A stretch of DNA of 64,000 nucleotides from DASZHJ01 sp035581425 (lineage in GTDB: Bacteria; Pseudomonadota; Alphaproteobacteria; ATCC43930; CGMCC-115725). Below are positions 55,624 through 64,000 of the stretch, one piece after another. The notes under the pieces were generated by a model that worked only from the letters and a program-made list of their open reading frames with translations, ran no database searches and had not been told where the DNA came from. The position numbers and the translations under genes are program-made. The stretch lies in assembly GCA_035581425.1 (NCBI GenBank), contig DATJVP010000058.1, positions 1 through 64,000 of the forward strand. The letters run 5' to 3'. The stretch's first letter is position 1; each line of letters starts with the position of its first letter.

Positions 55624-55675
55624 CCGGCAACGCCGCTGGCACTGCCGCAAAATTGCGTGTAGAAACTGCCGCGGG

Positions 55676-55696
55676 GACTCGCGGAACCGCAGAGTC
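55676..55696 (+). other. Hairpin in the cvpA-purF gap
   Basis: GACTCGCGG pairs with CCGC-A-GAGTC (one bulged A) around a 2-base loop. A second small stem, GAGGC/GCCTC at 55711-55726, lies just before the purF ribosome-binding site GAGGG. The 117-base gap may hold a terminator for cvpA or a leader for purF. No T-run or clear promoter is seen. Confidence 0.35.
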
Positions 55697-55740
55697 GCGA
55701 CTATTTAAGTGAGGCCTTTAAGCCTCGTGAGGGCGTGTCG

Positions 55741-57195
55741 ATGCTGACCACCCATCCCTACGACGACGATCATCTGCGCGAGGAGTGCGGCGTTTTCGGG
55801 GTCTTCGGACACCCGGAGGCGGCGGCGCTGGCGGCGCTCGGCCTCCATGCGCTGCAGCATCGCGGCCAGGAAGCGGCGGGGATCGTCGCCTTCGACGGAG
55901 AGCAGTTCCATGCGCATCGCGGCATGGGACACGTCGGCGACATCTTCAGCTCGCCTGAGGTGATGGGACGGCTCACGGGCCATTCCGCGCTAGGGCATGT
56001 CCGCTACGCCACGACCGGCGAGGTCGCGATGCGGAACGTGCAACCGCTCTTCGCGGATTTCGAGTTCGGCGGCCTCGCGATCTGCCACAACGGCAATCTC
56101 ACCAATTCCTATCATCTCCGCCGCCAGCTCGTGCGCCGCGGCAGCCTGTTCCAGTCGACGAGCGACACGGAAGTGATCGTCCACCTCATCGCGACGAGCC
56201 TCAAGAACACGGTCGAGGACCGGATGGTGGAGGCGCTCCGCCAGGTCGAGGGAGCCTATTCGCTGGGCGCGCTCACGCAGGACGGGCTCATCGGCGTGCG
56301 CGACCCGCTGGGCGTCCGGCCGCTGGTGCTGGGCCGGCTCGGCGAGGCCTGGATCGTCACATCCGAGACTTGCGCTCTCGACATCATCGGCGCGGAGTTC
56401 GTCCGCGACATCGAGGCAGGCGAGCTCGTCACCATCGACGGGCTCGGCGTTCACACCGACCGCCCCTTCCCCAAGGCGAGGAAGCGCTTCTGCATTTTCG
56501 AGTACATCTACTTCGCGCGCCCCGACAGCATGGTCGAGGGTACCAGCGTCTACGAGGCCCGGAAGCGTATCGGCGCGGAGCTCGCGCGCGAGAACGGGGT
56601 TGACGCAGACATGGTGATCCCCGTGCCGGACTCCGGCGTTCCCGCAGCGATCGGCTACGGGCAAGAATCCGGCCTGCCCTTCGAGCTCGGGATCATCCGC
56701 AATCACTACGTCGGCCGCACCTTCATCGAGCCCACGGACCAGATCCGGCACCTCGGCGTGAAGCTCAAGCACAACGTCAATCGCGCGAAACTCAAGGGCA
56801 AGCGCGTGGTGCTCGTCGACGATTCAATCGTACGCGGCACGACCTCGACCAAGATCGTGGAGATGGTGCGGAACGCGGGCGCGCGCGAGGTCCACATGCG
56901 GATCTCGAGCCCGCCCACCACCAATCCCTGCTTCTACGGCATCGCGACGCCCGAGCGCGAGCAGCTCCTGGCCTCGCATTACGACGTGAAGGCGATGGGC
57001 AAGTTCATCGGCGCCGACAGCCTCGCTTTCGTCTCGATCGACGGGCTCTACCGCGCGATGGGCGAGCCCGGACGGGATCCCGCGGCGCCCAAATTCTGCG
57101 ACGCCTGCTTCACCGGCGACTATCCGATCCCGCTCACGGATCACGAGGCCGGCAAGGTCTCGATCCAGCTCTCGCTGCTCGCGGAGACCGCCTGA
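55741..57195 (+). CDS. purF: Amidophosphoribosyltransferase
   Basis: This 484-residue enzyme makes phosphoribosylamine from PRPP and glutamine, the first step of purine synthesis. Ntn nucleophile Cys16 (EECGVFGV) is preceded by a 15-residue propeptide that must be removed. The PRPP-binding loop is VVLVDDSIVRGTTSTKI. I prefer the ATG at 55741, with GAGGG 7 bases upstream, over an in-frame GTG at 55735 that is too close to it. It is followed by an SDR gene after 4 bases. Confidence 0.96.
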   Translation: MLTTHPYDDDHLREECGVFGVFGHPEAAALAALGLHALQHRGQEAAGIVAFDGEQFHAHRGMGHVGDIFSSPEVMGRLTGHSALGHVRYATTGEVAMRNVQPLFADFEFGGLAICHNGNLTNSYHLRRQLVRRGSLFQSTSDTEVIVHLIATSLKNTVEDRMVEALRQVEGAYSLGALTQDGLIGVRDPLGVRPLVLGRLGEAWIVTSETCALDIIGAEFVRDIEAGELVTIDGLGVHTDRPFPKARKRFCIFEYIYFARPDSMVEGTSVYEARKRIGAELARENGVDADMVIPVPDSGVPAAIGYGQESGLPFELGIIRNHYVGRTFIEPTDQIRHLGVKLKHNVNRAKLKGKRVVLVDDSIVRGTTSTKIVEMVRNAGAREVHMRISSPPTTNPCFYGIATPEREQLLASHYDVKAMGKFIGADSLAFVSIDGLYRAMGEPGRDPAAPKFCDACFTGDYPIPLTDHEAGKVSIQLSLLAETA

Positions 57196-57199
57196 GACC

Positions 57200-57979
57200 A
57201 TGACCGCCGGGAAGGGGCAGCGGCTCCAGGGCCGCATCGCCCTCGTTACCGGCGCGTCGCGAGGCTTGGGCGCGGCGATCGCCAAACGCTTCGCCTCCGA
57301 GGGGGCGCATCTCATCCTGGTCGCGCGCACGCAAGGCGGGCTCGAGGAGCTCGACGACGAGATCCGCGCCGCGGGCGGCGAGGCCGCGACGCTGCTCCCG
57401 CTCGATCTCCGGGAGCTCGACAAGATCGACCAGATGGGGGCGGCCATATCTCAACGCTTCGGCCGCCTCGACGTGCTCGTGGGGAATGCCGCCGTGCTGG
57501 GAACTCTCTCGCCGCTGGGACACATCGAGCCCAAGGTCTGGGAGGAGGTCTTGGCGACAAACCTCACCGCCAACTGGCGCCTGATCCGCTCGCTCGATCC
57601 GCTGCTGCGCAGATCCGACGCGGGCCGCGCGATCTTCGTCACCTGCAGCGCCGCCCGCACGAATACCGCCTATTGGGGCGCCTACGCCGCGAGCAAGGCC
57701 GCGCTCGAGGCGATGGTGCGGATCTACGCCGACGAGCTCGGCATCACCAAGGCGACGGCGAACCTCGTCGATCCCGGCATCCTCGCGACCAAGCTCCGCG
57801 CCAAGGGATTTCCCGGCGAGGACAAGCTGAAGGTGCCAAAACCCGAGGACGCGACAGAAGCCTTCGTGGCGCTCGCGGAGGCGGGCTCGCAGGCGAATGG
57901 AGAGATCGTGGGTCTTACTTCTTCCGCCGCTCCCTCACCCGGCGCAGCGTTGCCGCGCCGACCCCGAGGGGCGAGGTAG
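57200..57979 (+). CDS. Short-chain dehydrogenase/reductase family protein
   Basis: A 259-residue classical SDR. The cofactor motif is TGASRGLG near residue 20, then NAA, and the catalytic region has Ser (TCSAAR), Tyr and Lys in YAASK. The substrate is unknown. It sits 4 bases after purF, a linkage seen in related genomes, and ends 17 bases from the convergent der gene. The tail is Pro/Arg-rich. Confidence 0.9.
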   Translation: MTAGKGQRLQGRIALVTGASRGLGAAIAKRFASEGAHLILVARTQGGLEELDDEIRAAGGEAATLLPLDLRELDKIDQMGAAISQRFGRLDVLVGNAAVLGTLSPLGHIEPKVWEEVLATNLTANWRLIRSLDPLLRRSDAGRAIFVTCSAARTNTAYWGAYAASKAALEAMVRIYADELGITKATANLVDPGILATKLRAKGFPGEDKLKVPKPEDATEAFVALAEAGSQANGEIVGLTSSAAPSPGAALPRRPRGAR

Positions 57980-57996
57980 GTAAGCGTGGCGATCCC

Positions 57997-59340
57997 TCAC
58001 TTCTCCGCATAGGGATTCTCGCCCTTGCGCAGCATCATCCGGATCGGCACCCCCGGGAGGTCGAAGTCCTCGCGCATGAGGTGGACCAGGTAACTCCGAT
58101 AGGAGTCCGGGAGGTCGCCGGGCTTCGAGGCGAAGAGCGCGAAGGTGGGCGGGCGGATATTGGCCTGCGTCATATACCGGATGCGGAGGCGTCGGCCGCT
58201 CACCAGCGGCGGAGGATGGCGCGCGAGAGCGCCCGCGAGCCATCGGTTCAAGACGGGTGTCGAGATACGCTTGTTCCAGGTGTCGTGCGCCTTCAGCACC
58301 GCCGGCATCAATTTCTCGACGCCGCGCCCCGTGCGTGCCGATAGCGTCACCGTCGCGATACCCTCGAGCTGCGGCAATGACGTCTGCAGTCGATCGCGGA
58401 GCCGGCCGAGCGCCTGCTGCTTCTCCTCGACGATGTCCCATTTGTTGACGGCGAGGACGAGCGCGCGTCCTTCCTCCGCGACGAGGCGTGCGATAGTGAG
58501 GTCCTGCCGCTCCAGCATCTGCTCGGCGTCGAGCACGAGCACCACGACCTCCGCGAAACGGATCGCGCGGAGCGTATCGGCGACGGAAAGCTTCTCGAGC
58601 TTCGTCTCGACTTTCGGCCGTTTGCGCATGCCGGCGGTGTCTATGAGGCGGAAAGCGCGATCGCGCCAACGCCAGTCGATGCCGATCGCATCGCGCGTGA
58701 TGCCCGCCTCGGGCCCCGTCAACAGGCGTTCCTCGCCGATGAGCCGATTGACCAGCGTCGATTTCCCGACATTGGGACGACCGACCACCGCGAGCTGCAG
58801 CGGCTTCTCTGCCCCGACGGGCGTCTCCGCCGCAGGAAGAGCTTTATCCTCCAGGAGCGGCCGGAGGGCCGCGTAGAGGTCGGCAAGGCCCTCGCCATGC
58901 TCGGCGGAGATCGCGACGGGCTCACCGAGGCCGAGGGCGTAGGCCTCGTGCACGCCTGCGCTTGCAGCGGCGCTCTCGGTCTTGTTGGCCACTACGATCG
59001 TGGGAATGCCGCGGCGGCGCAGCCGGTCCGCGAAGTGGCGATCGACGGGGGTCACCCCCGCGCGCGCATCGATCAGGAACAGCACAGCCCGGGCGCCGTC
59101 GAGCGCGCGCTCGGTCTGCGCGCTCATGCGCGCGGCAAGGCTCTCGCGCTCGGCCTCCTCCAACCCCGCGGTATCGAGGACGCGGAATTCGAGATCGCCG
59201 ATCCGCGCCTCGCCCTCGCGCCAGTCTCGGGTAACGCCGGGCGTGTCGTCGACGAGCGCGAACCGCCGCCCGACCAAACGGTTGAACAGGGTCGATTTGC
59301 CGACATTGGGCCGGCCGACGATCGCGACGGTTGCAGTCAT
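57997..59340 (-). CDS. der: Ribosome biogenesis GTPase Der (EngA)
   Basis: A 447-residue protein with two tandem GTPase domains, GRPNVGKST at 9-17 and again at 187-195, and a C-terminal KH-like domain. It assists 50S subunit maturation. G4 motifs NKTE and NKWD are seen. I chose the ATG at 59340 (MTATVAIVG); six further upstream codons are possible. It is the distal gene of the yfgM-like, bamB, der unit. Confidence 0.97.
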   Translation of the reverse strand: MTATVAIVGRPNVGKSTLFNRLVGRRFALVDDTPGVTRDWREGEARIGDLEFRVLDTAGLEEAERESLAARMSAQTERALDGARAVLFLIDARAGVTPVDRHFADRLRRRGIPTIVVANKTESAAASAGVHEAYALGLGEPVAISAEHGEGLADLYAALRPLLEDKALPAAETPVGAEKPLQLAVVGRPNVGKSTLVNRLIGEERLLTGPEAGITRDAIGIDWRWRDRAFRLIDTAGMRKRPKVETKLEKLSVADTLRAIRFAEVVVLVLDAEQMLERQDLTIARLVAEEGRALVLAVNKWDIVEEKQQALGRLRDRLQTSLPQLEGIATVTLSARTGRGVEKLMPAVLKAHDTWNKRISTPVLNRWLAGALARHPPPLVSGRRLRIRYMTQANIRPPTFALFASKPGDLPDSYRSYLVHLMREDFDLPGVPIRMMLRKGENPYAEK

Positions 59341-59371
59341 GCGGTCTTCGCGCCCCACGGGGCGCCCGGCC

Positions 59372-60712
59372 CTAGCGATAGGCGATGAGATCGGCGTCCT
59401 GAGTCAGAACGTAGAGGATTTTGTTCGCGAGCACCGGCGCCACGTAGCTGCCGTCGGGAAACTCGATGCTTCCAATCGCCTTCCCCGTATAGGGCGAGAC
59501 CGCGATTGCGAAGCCGTCCGAGCTCAGCACGATCAGACGATCGCTCGCAAGCACCGGGCCCGACCAATCGAGCTGGCCCTTCTTTTTCTTCTGGTCCTCG
59601 TAGCGCGGCAGGTCCAGCACCCATTTGATGCGGCCCTCCTTGCGTGTCAGGCAGACCAAGTCGCTGTCGTTGGTGAGGACGTAGAGGAAGTCGCCGGCGA
59701 CCCAAGGACTGTAGGAGCCGCCAATGTCCTGCTCCCAGATGCGATCGCCGGTGCGCAGGTCGATTGCGACCATACGCCCGCTGTGGCTGATCGCGAAGAC
59801 CATGCCGCGGTCGATGATCGGCCGTCCCCGGATGTCCGCAAGCGAGGTCAGGGGATCGAGATTGCGCGAGGAAGCGAGATTGTCGGTCCAGAGCGGACGG
59901 CCGTTCTCCGCGCGAAGCGCGAAGACCTCGCCCGACGAGTATGCGACGACGACGATGTCGCCCTCGACGGCGGGGCTGGCGCCGCCAAGAAGGCCCGCCG
60001 TCTCCGGCAGCCCCTCATGCGTCCAGAGGATGCGGCCGTCATCTGCTGCGAGCACCTCGAGCTGGTTCTCGACGGTAACGACGTAGACGCGCCCGTCTGC
60101 AACCGTCGGCGGCGAGTGCACGGGAGACGGCACCGACTTCCGCCATACTTCCTTGCCGGTCGCGGCATCGAGTGCCAGCACCTCGGCATAGCCCGTGGAG
60201 ACGTAGACGCGATCGCCGAGCGCCGCAACGCCGCCGCCGAAGGTCGTGTAATCCGCCTTTTTGGGCTGCGGATCGAAGTTCCAGAGCTCGCGGCCGGTCG
60301 CGGCATCATAGGCACTCACCACGCATTCCGCGTCCATTGCGATGATGCGATTGTTCTCGATCACCGGCGGAGCCATGACCTGTCCCGTTCGCGAGCTTCC
60401 CTCGCCGACGCTCCTGCGCCAGATGCGCTGCACGCTGTCGCCGAGCGCGAGATGCTGCATGGAGTGATCGGGATAGCCTCCGGCCTCCGGCCAAGCCGGG
60501 TTGACCGACGGCCGCGGCAGGCGCACGTCCGTCTCCTGCACCGAGGGATCGGGCTCGAGCTGCCGCTCGAGATTGAGGATCGAGACGCGCTTGCCCGGTA
60601 GCGGCGTCTTGGTCTCGCCCCCGAAGAGGTCGTCGGTCGCGCTATTGAAGAGATCGCAGCCCGTGAGCGCGAGCAGCGAAAGCACAGCGAGCCCACAGAG
60701 AAGCCGCCTCAT
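59372..60712 (-). CDS. bamB: Outer membrane assembly lipoprotein BamB (PQQ-like beta-propeller)
   Basis: A 446-residue lipoprotein with a signal peptide and lipobox ALTGC (Cys19). About eight propeller blades with WRKSV, LLGGASPAVEGDIVVVAYSSGEVFAL and similar repeats follow. BamB binds BamA POTRA domains and aids outer-membrane protein insertion. The order yfgM-like, bamB, der is widely conserved. Confidence 0.93.
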   Translation of the reverse strand: MRRLLCGLAVLSLLALTGCDLFNSATDDLFGGETKTPLPGKRVSILNLERQLEPDPSVQETDVRLPRPSVNPAWPEAGGYPDHSMQHLALGDSVQRIWRRSVGEGSSRTGQVMAPPVIENNRIIAMDAECVVSAYDAATGRELWNFDPQPKKADYTTFGGGVAALGDRVYVSTGYAEVLALDAATGKEVWRKSVPSPVHSPPTVADGRVYVVTVENQLEVLAADDGRILWTHEGLPETAGLLGGASPAVEGDIVVVAYSSGEVFALRAENGRPLWTDNLASSRNLDPLTSLADIRGRPIIDRGMVFAISHSGRMVAIDLRTGDRIWEQDIGGSYSPWVAGDFLYVLTNDSDLVCLTRKEGRIKWVLDLPRYEDQKKKKGQLDWSGPVLASDRLIVLSSDGFAIAVSPYTGKAIGSIEFPDGSYVAPVLANKILYVLTQDADLIAYR

Positions 60713-60728
60713 CGCAATTCTCTCCGGA

Positions 60729-61373
60729 TCACGATGCGAGCGCCGCCGCGACTTCCGCCGCCCGCGCGCGCAGGCTCGAGGGTGCCGAGAGGTCGTCGGC
60801 GAGGCGCTGATAGTCGCTGCGCGCGGCCGCGCGGTCGCCGGCCTTCAGATGCGCGATCGCGGTCACCTCGATCGCGGAAAGGTGCCAGGGGTTGGCAGCG
60901 TCGGTGAGCGGCGCCATCCGGTCGACGATGGCCTGCGGCTGCTCCACGTCGAGCGCATGGAGACCCCAAAGCACCGTCGCGAGGTTCCGGTAGACGTCGT
61001 CGATGTTCGGATCCTTCGCGAGCGCATCGTAAGCGGCGAGCGAGCCCGCGGCGTCGCCCGCCCGCGCCTTCAGCGCCGCCGCCTCGAAACGCGCGAGCAT
61101 CGCACGCCCCGCATGGGCGTTCGGCACCACAGCCGTCATCTTTTCGACCGCTTCGGCGGTCTTGCCGTCGCGCGCGAGGTCAAGCGCGCTCGAGTAGGCG
61201 ACCTCCTCCGACTGGCGCGACCGCTCGTCCTGGTAGCGCCACCAGGAATAGCCGCCGCTCGCCACGACGATCGCGACCGCCGCCGCGATCACCAGGCCCC
61301 GGTATTTCTTCCAGAGCTTGAGCGCGGCGTCGCGCCTTAATTCCTCATCGACTTCCTGGAAAATATCGCTCAC
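60729..61373 (-). CDS. YfgM-like tetratricopeptide membrane protein
   Basis: A 214-residue protein beginning SDIFQEVDEELRRDAALKLWKKY, one membrane helix at about 26-46 (GLVIAAAVAIVVASGGYSWW), and a periplasmic TPR-like domain. YfgM works with the Sec translocon and PpiD. I chose the GTG at 61373 behind GGAGCGG because homology starts there. It lies 16 bases upstream of bamB. Confidence 0.88.
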   Translation of the reverse strand: MSDIFQEVDEELRRDAALKLWKKYRGLVIAAAVAIVVASGGYSWWRYQDERSRQSEEVAYSSALDLARDGKTAEAVEKMTAVVPNAHAGRAMLARFEAAALKARAGDAAGSLAAYDALAKDPNIDDVYRNLATVLWGLHALDVEQPQAIVDRMAPLTDAANPWHLSAIEVTAIAHLKAGDRAAARSDYQRLADDLSAPSSLRARAAEVAAALAS

Positions 61374-61524
61374 GAACCCGCTCCGGCACCCAAAACGGGC
61401 GCTACCATAGCGGCTCGCTTCCGGCGAGGCAAACCCGGCCGGCGGCACTGGACGAGGCCGCGGAAATCGGGAAGACTGGCGTCATGAGCGTCGAAGAGAC
61501 AGTTTCATAAGGCGGGGGCGGCCG

Positions 61525-61884
61525 GTGGCGACGCTTCTGCGAATACACGATTTCCGGCGCAAAGCCAGGCCCGTCTTCTTCACCCGCCCAGAACTCAATC
61601 AGCTTCTCTCGATGTATAGCCGCCGCGTCATGCGGGGCGAGTGGCGCGACTACGCCATCGACCAGCAGGAGAGCGCCGTACGCTTCTCGATCTTCCGCCA
61701 CACGCACGAGCGGCCGCTCTTTGCCGTCGTCAAGTTCGCGCCGGGAACCGGGCGCCACGGCGACTACGCCGTACTGAGCGGCCCGCAGCGCTTGGCGACG
61801 GGCGGCGCTCTCGGTGAGGTGCTGCAGGCGCTCCAACGCCATCTCCCGGCGGCAGAACCCGTCGATATCGAGAAATACCGCTAG
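61525..61884 (+). CDS. DUF2794 family protein
   Basis: A 119-residue protein recognisable as the alphaproteobacteria-restricted DUF2794 family: RKARPVFFTRPELNQLLSMYSRRVMRGEWRDYAID, then FSIFRHTHERPLFAVVKF. Function is unknown. The start is the GTG at 61525. It is divergent from the yfgM-like gene across 151 bases, in which I see no confident promoter, and its stop is 1 base from the convergent lipoprotein gene. Confidence 0.85.
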   Translation: MATLLRIHDFRRKARPVFFTRPELNQLLSMYSRRVMRGEWRDYAIDQQESAVRFSIFRHTHERPLFAVVKFAPGTGRHGDYAVLSGPQRLATGGALGEVLQALQRHLPAAEPVDIEKYR

Positions 61885-61885
61885 C

Positions 61886-62485
61886 TCACCCCTTCTCGGC
61901 CTCGGGATATTTGAGCCGGAGCTGCTGGATCAGCTCGTCGGCGAGGATGTCGTTGGGGCCGGGATTGCGCAGCAGCAGCACGTCGATGCTCGCGCGCCCC
62001 TGCAACCGGCTATAGGGCGTCGCCGGATAGGATTGAGGGGTAGTCGTGCCGACGCTCGGGGGGCGTATCGTGCCTGCCGGTCCGACATTGCCGCCGAAAG
62101 GCGCGTTGAACTGACTGTCGAAATAGACCGGCTGCGCCGCCTGCTCGACGTTGCTGCTCTGGCTCGTGACGCGGAAGCCTGCAAAGCCCGCGCTCTCCGC
62201 GAGGAGCGCCGCGCGCCAAATCGCGAGATCGAGAGCCTGAATGCGCGCGGCCTCGGCATCGCGGTCGCGCGTCGCCGGCGCGCTCGAGCTGAGGCGCGAG
62301 GGGCCCACGTACGAAACGATGTAACGATCGCCGCCGAGCGCCTCCTCCGAATAGCCGTAGTCGCGGGCCTGCTGGATCGGCGACAGCAGCGGATATCGCT
62401 CGCCCCCGCAGGCTGCGAGCGCGAATACCGCAAGAAGCACGAGAGCCCATGAACAAAGCCTGCCGCTCATCGGGGGGATCGTCAT
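61886..62485 (-). CDS. CC0125/CC1285-like lipoprotein
   Basis: A 199-residue lipoprotein with lipobox ALAAC (Cys26). The following DYGYSEEALGGDRYIVSYVG resembles the GYSE...RYRVSF motif of this alphaproteobacterial family. It ends in LLLRNPGPNDILADELIQQL. Function is unknown; it would sit in the cell envelope. Start at 62485 or five codons later at 62470. Confidence 0.75.
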   Translation of the reverse strand: MTIPPMSGRLCSWALVLLAVFALAACGGERYPLLSPIQQARDYGYSEEALGGDRYIVSYVGPSRLSSSAPATRDRDAEAARIQALDLAIWRAALLAESAGFAGFRVTSQSSNVEQAAQPVYFDSQFNAPFGGNVGPAGTIRPPSVGTTTPQSYPATPYSRLQGRASIDVLLLRNPGPNDILADELIQQLRLKYPEAEKG

Positions 62486-62615
62486 GGCCAGGTTTGCCCC
62501 AGCAGTGTCCGGTTCGCGACAAGGCGCCGTGCGTCCTTCGACGCAGGGCATGCGTTACCTCCGAGCCGCTCGAGGAATTCTCTCGAAGGTTATTTAGCGG
62601 CGCTCGGAGATTTCG

Positions 62616-63980
62616 CTAGCCCCGGCGTGCGGTTTCCAGCACCGCCTCGATTCCGATCCCCATGGCGAGGAGCCGACGGTCCTCGCCGTGGCGCGCAACC
62701 GCCATCAACCCCACGGGTCCCTCGCCCGGACGCTCGATCGGCAGTGTGAGGGCGCAACGGTCCAGGAAGTTGAAGAGCGCGGTGTTGCGTAGGATCTTGC
62801 TGTTGAGGCGCCAGAAGTCCTCGTCCTTTGCGAAGGAGGCGATCGGCGGCGCAACGAGAGGCAAAGTCGGCATCACCAGTGCGTCGACCTCCGCGCTCTC
62901 GCGATCGACGCGGCGAATCAAGTCCGCGCGCTGATGGAGCAGGCGAATGTAGTCGATGGCGGACATCTCGCGTCCGCGCTCGATGCGCACGCGCACGCGC
63001 GGATCGTAGTCGCGGCCCCGGCGCTGCAGCAGCGTCTCGTGCCAAGCGTAGGCCTCGCAGGGCGAGAAGCCGCCCTTGGCGTTGATCCCCGCGTATTCCC
63101 CGAGCTCGCGCAAGGGGAGCTCGACGATGCGCGCGCCCGTGCGCGAGAGCGCGGAGATCGCGCGCTCGAATGCCGCCGCCACCGGCGCTTCGAGCTCGTC
63201 GAGGACGACCGTCTGGGGAACGCCGAGGCGCAGCGCGCCCGCGGAGACCGCCGCCGGCACCGTCGGCGCCTCGCCCGCCATCACCGCATCCGTGAGCGCG
63301 CAGCAGGCGACGGAGACGCCGATCGGGCCGATGGAATCGAGGGTAGTCGAGAGCGGTGTCGCGCCCTCGCGCGGCACGCGGTACTGCGTTGGCTTCAAGC
63401 CCGCGAGACCGCAGAAGGCCGCGGGGATACGCACGGAGCCGCCGGTATCGGTGCCGATCGCGACTGCGGCCATGCCGTCCGCAACCGAGATCGGCGCCCC
63501 CGAGGAGGAGCCGCCGGGGATACGCGCGCGGTCCCAGGGATTTCCGGGCGTACCGTAATGCGGATTGATGCCGACGCCGGAGAAGGCGAATTCCGTCATG
63601 TTGGTGCGGCCCATCAACACCGCCCCTGCCGCGCGGAGCCGCGCCACGATCGGCGCATCCGCCCTAGCGGGCGGCGCGTCGTCGAGCGCCTTGGAGCCCG
63701 CGCGCGTCTGCTCGCCGGCGACGTCGAAAAGGTCCTTGATCGAGACGGGAATGCCCGCCAGGGGCGAGGCAACGTAGCCGGAGGCGCGAAGCTTGTCCTG
63801 AGCCTCGGCGGCGGCGCGCGCGCTCTCGGCGTAGACCTTGACGAAGGCGCGCTTGCCCTCACCCGCGGGGTCGGCGATGCGCTGAAGCGCCGCCTCCACG
63901 AGGGCGCGGCTCGTCGTTCGTCCGGCCGCGAGGTCGGCGGCGAGCTGTTGCAGGGTCGGGCGGCGAGCAGCGACGGACAT
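62616..63980 (-). CDS. Amidase signature family hydrolase
   Basis: A 454-residue amidase. The Ser-cisSer-Lys triad is visible: Lys82 in VSIKDLFDVAG, the cis-Ser in GGSSSGAP (158-160) and the nucleophile Ser182 in TDTGGSVRIP. The family cuts diverse amides, and GatA is related, but the lack of gatC/gatB nearby and the divergent C terminus argue against GatA. The substrate is unknown. The 130-base gap to the lipoprotein gene shows nothing clear. Confidence 0.9.
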   Translation of the reverse strand: MSVAARRPTLQQLAADLAAGRTTSRALVEAALQRIADPAGEGKRAFVKVYAESARAAAEAQDKLRASGYVASPLAGIPVSIKDLFDVAGEQTRAGSKALDDAPPARADAPIVARLRAAGAVLMGRTNMTEFAFSGVGINPHYGTPGNPWDRARIPGGSSSGAPISVADGMAAVAIGTDTGGSVRIPAAFCGLAGLKPTQYRVPREGATPLSTTLDSIGPIGVSVACCALTDAVMAGEAPTVPAAVSAGALRLGVPQTVVLDELEAPVAAAFERAISALSRTGARIVELPLRELGEYAGINAKGGFSPCEAYAWHETLLQRRGRDYDPRVRVRIERGREMSAIDYIRLLHQRADLIRRVDRESAEVDALVMPTLPLVAPPIASFAKDEDFWRLNSKILRNTALFNFLDRCALTLPIERPGEGPVGLMAVARHGEDRRLLAMGIGIEAVLETARRG

Positions 63981-64000
63981 GCGCTTCCTCTTGCAGTGCG

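Noticed and set aside
61484..61510. 8-codon ORF (MSVEETVS) before the DUF2794 gene
   Set aside because: Too short to support, out of frame with the gene, and no ribosome-binding site of note.
62486..62615. Possible tRNA in the gap before the amidase gene stop
   Set aside because: No cloverleaf or T-arm sequence could be made from either strand.

Overview
The window is a dense, high-GC chromosomal segment of an alphaproteobacterium. Gene order and product set (ppiD-trpE, trpGDC-moaC-moeA, lexA-comEC-gltX-gltA, the lpxB-to-rpsB envelope/translation run, an Rrf2-sufBCDSUT operon, alr-mlaEF-radA-cvpA-purF, der-bamB-yfgM) resemble Rhodospirillales-type genomes. An alphaproteobacterial direct-repeat SOS box (GAAC-N7-GAAC) in front of lexA, LpxI instead of LpxH, and a DUF2794 gene agree with this. 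I cannot name the species. I see no rRNA, tRNA, CRISPR array, insertion sequence or prophage, and no gene-free stretch longer than about 210 bases.

Layout. (1) 1-12 kb: the end of ppiD, then trpE; a minus-strand copper operon (copA-cueR-polysaccharide deacetylase-copZ) and a SHOCT membrane gene lie between trpE and trpGDC-moaC-moeA, followed by a duplicated-fold membrane protein. (2) 12-17.6 kb: an accessory cassette of an IclR regulator, a NitT/TauT/THI5-type ABC importer (permease, binding protein, ATPase), a non-canonical DapA-superfamily enzyme and a convergent Asp-box propeller gene. (3) 17.8-25 kb: lexA, comEC, gltX, gltA and small metabolic genes. (4) 25-39 kb: a minus-strand run whose transcription starts at rpsB and continues through tsf, pyrH, frr, uppS, cdsA, rseP, bamA, skp/ompH, lpxD, fabZ, lpxA, lpxI, lpxB. 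It couples translation, nucleotide, phospholipid, lipid A and outer-membrane protein biogenesis. dxr, common between cdsA and rseP in related genomes, is not there. (5) 39-45.5 kb: a SUF iron-sulfur operon led by a three-cysteine Rrf2 regulator and ending in two tiny putative secreted products. (6) 45.6-64 kb: acyl-CoA dehydrogenase, dnaB, an alkaline-phosphatase-superfamily enzyme, GNAT, alr, mlaEF, radA, cvpA, purF, SDR, der, bamB, a YfgM-like protein, DUF2794, a lipoprotein and an amidase.

Regulation can be read directly at several points. There is a MerR/CueR-type promoter with a 19-bp spacer ahead of copA, a 15-bp IclR-type palindrome covering the iclR start codon, two SOS boxes on the lexA promoter, and an inverted repeat overlapping the -10 of the suf operon.

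Most of the window is conserved housekeeping. I found no convincing wholly new system. The best candidates for something undescribed are the IclR/ABC/DapA-like cassette with its altered active site, the deacetylase embedded in the copper operon, and the secreted-peptide pair at the end of the suf operon.
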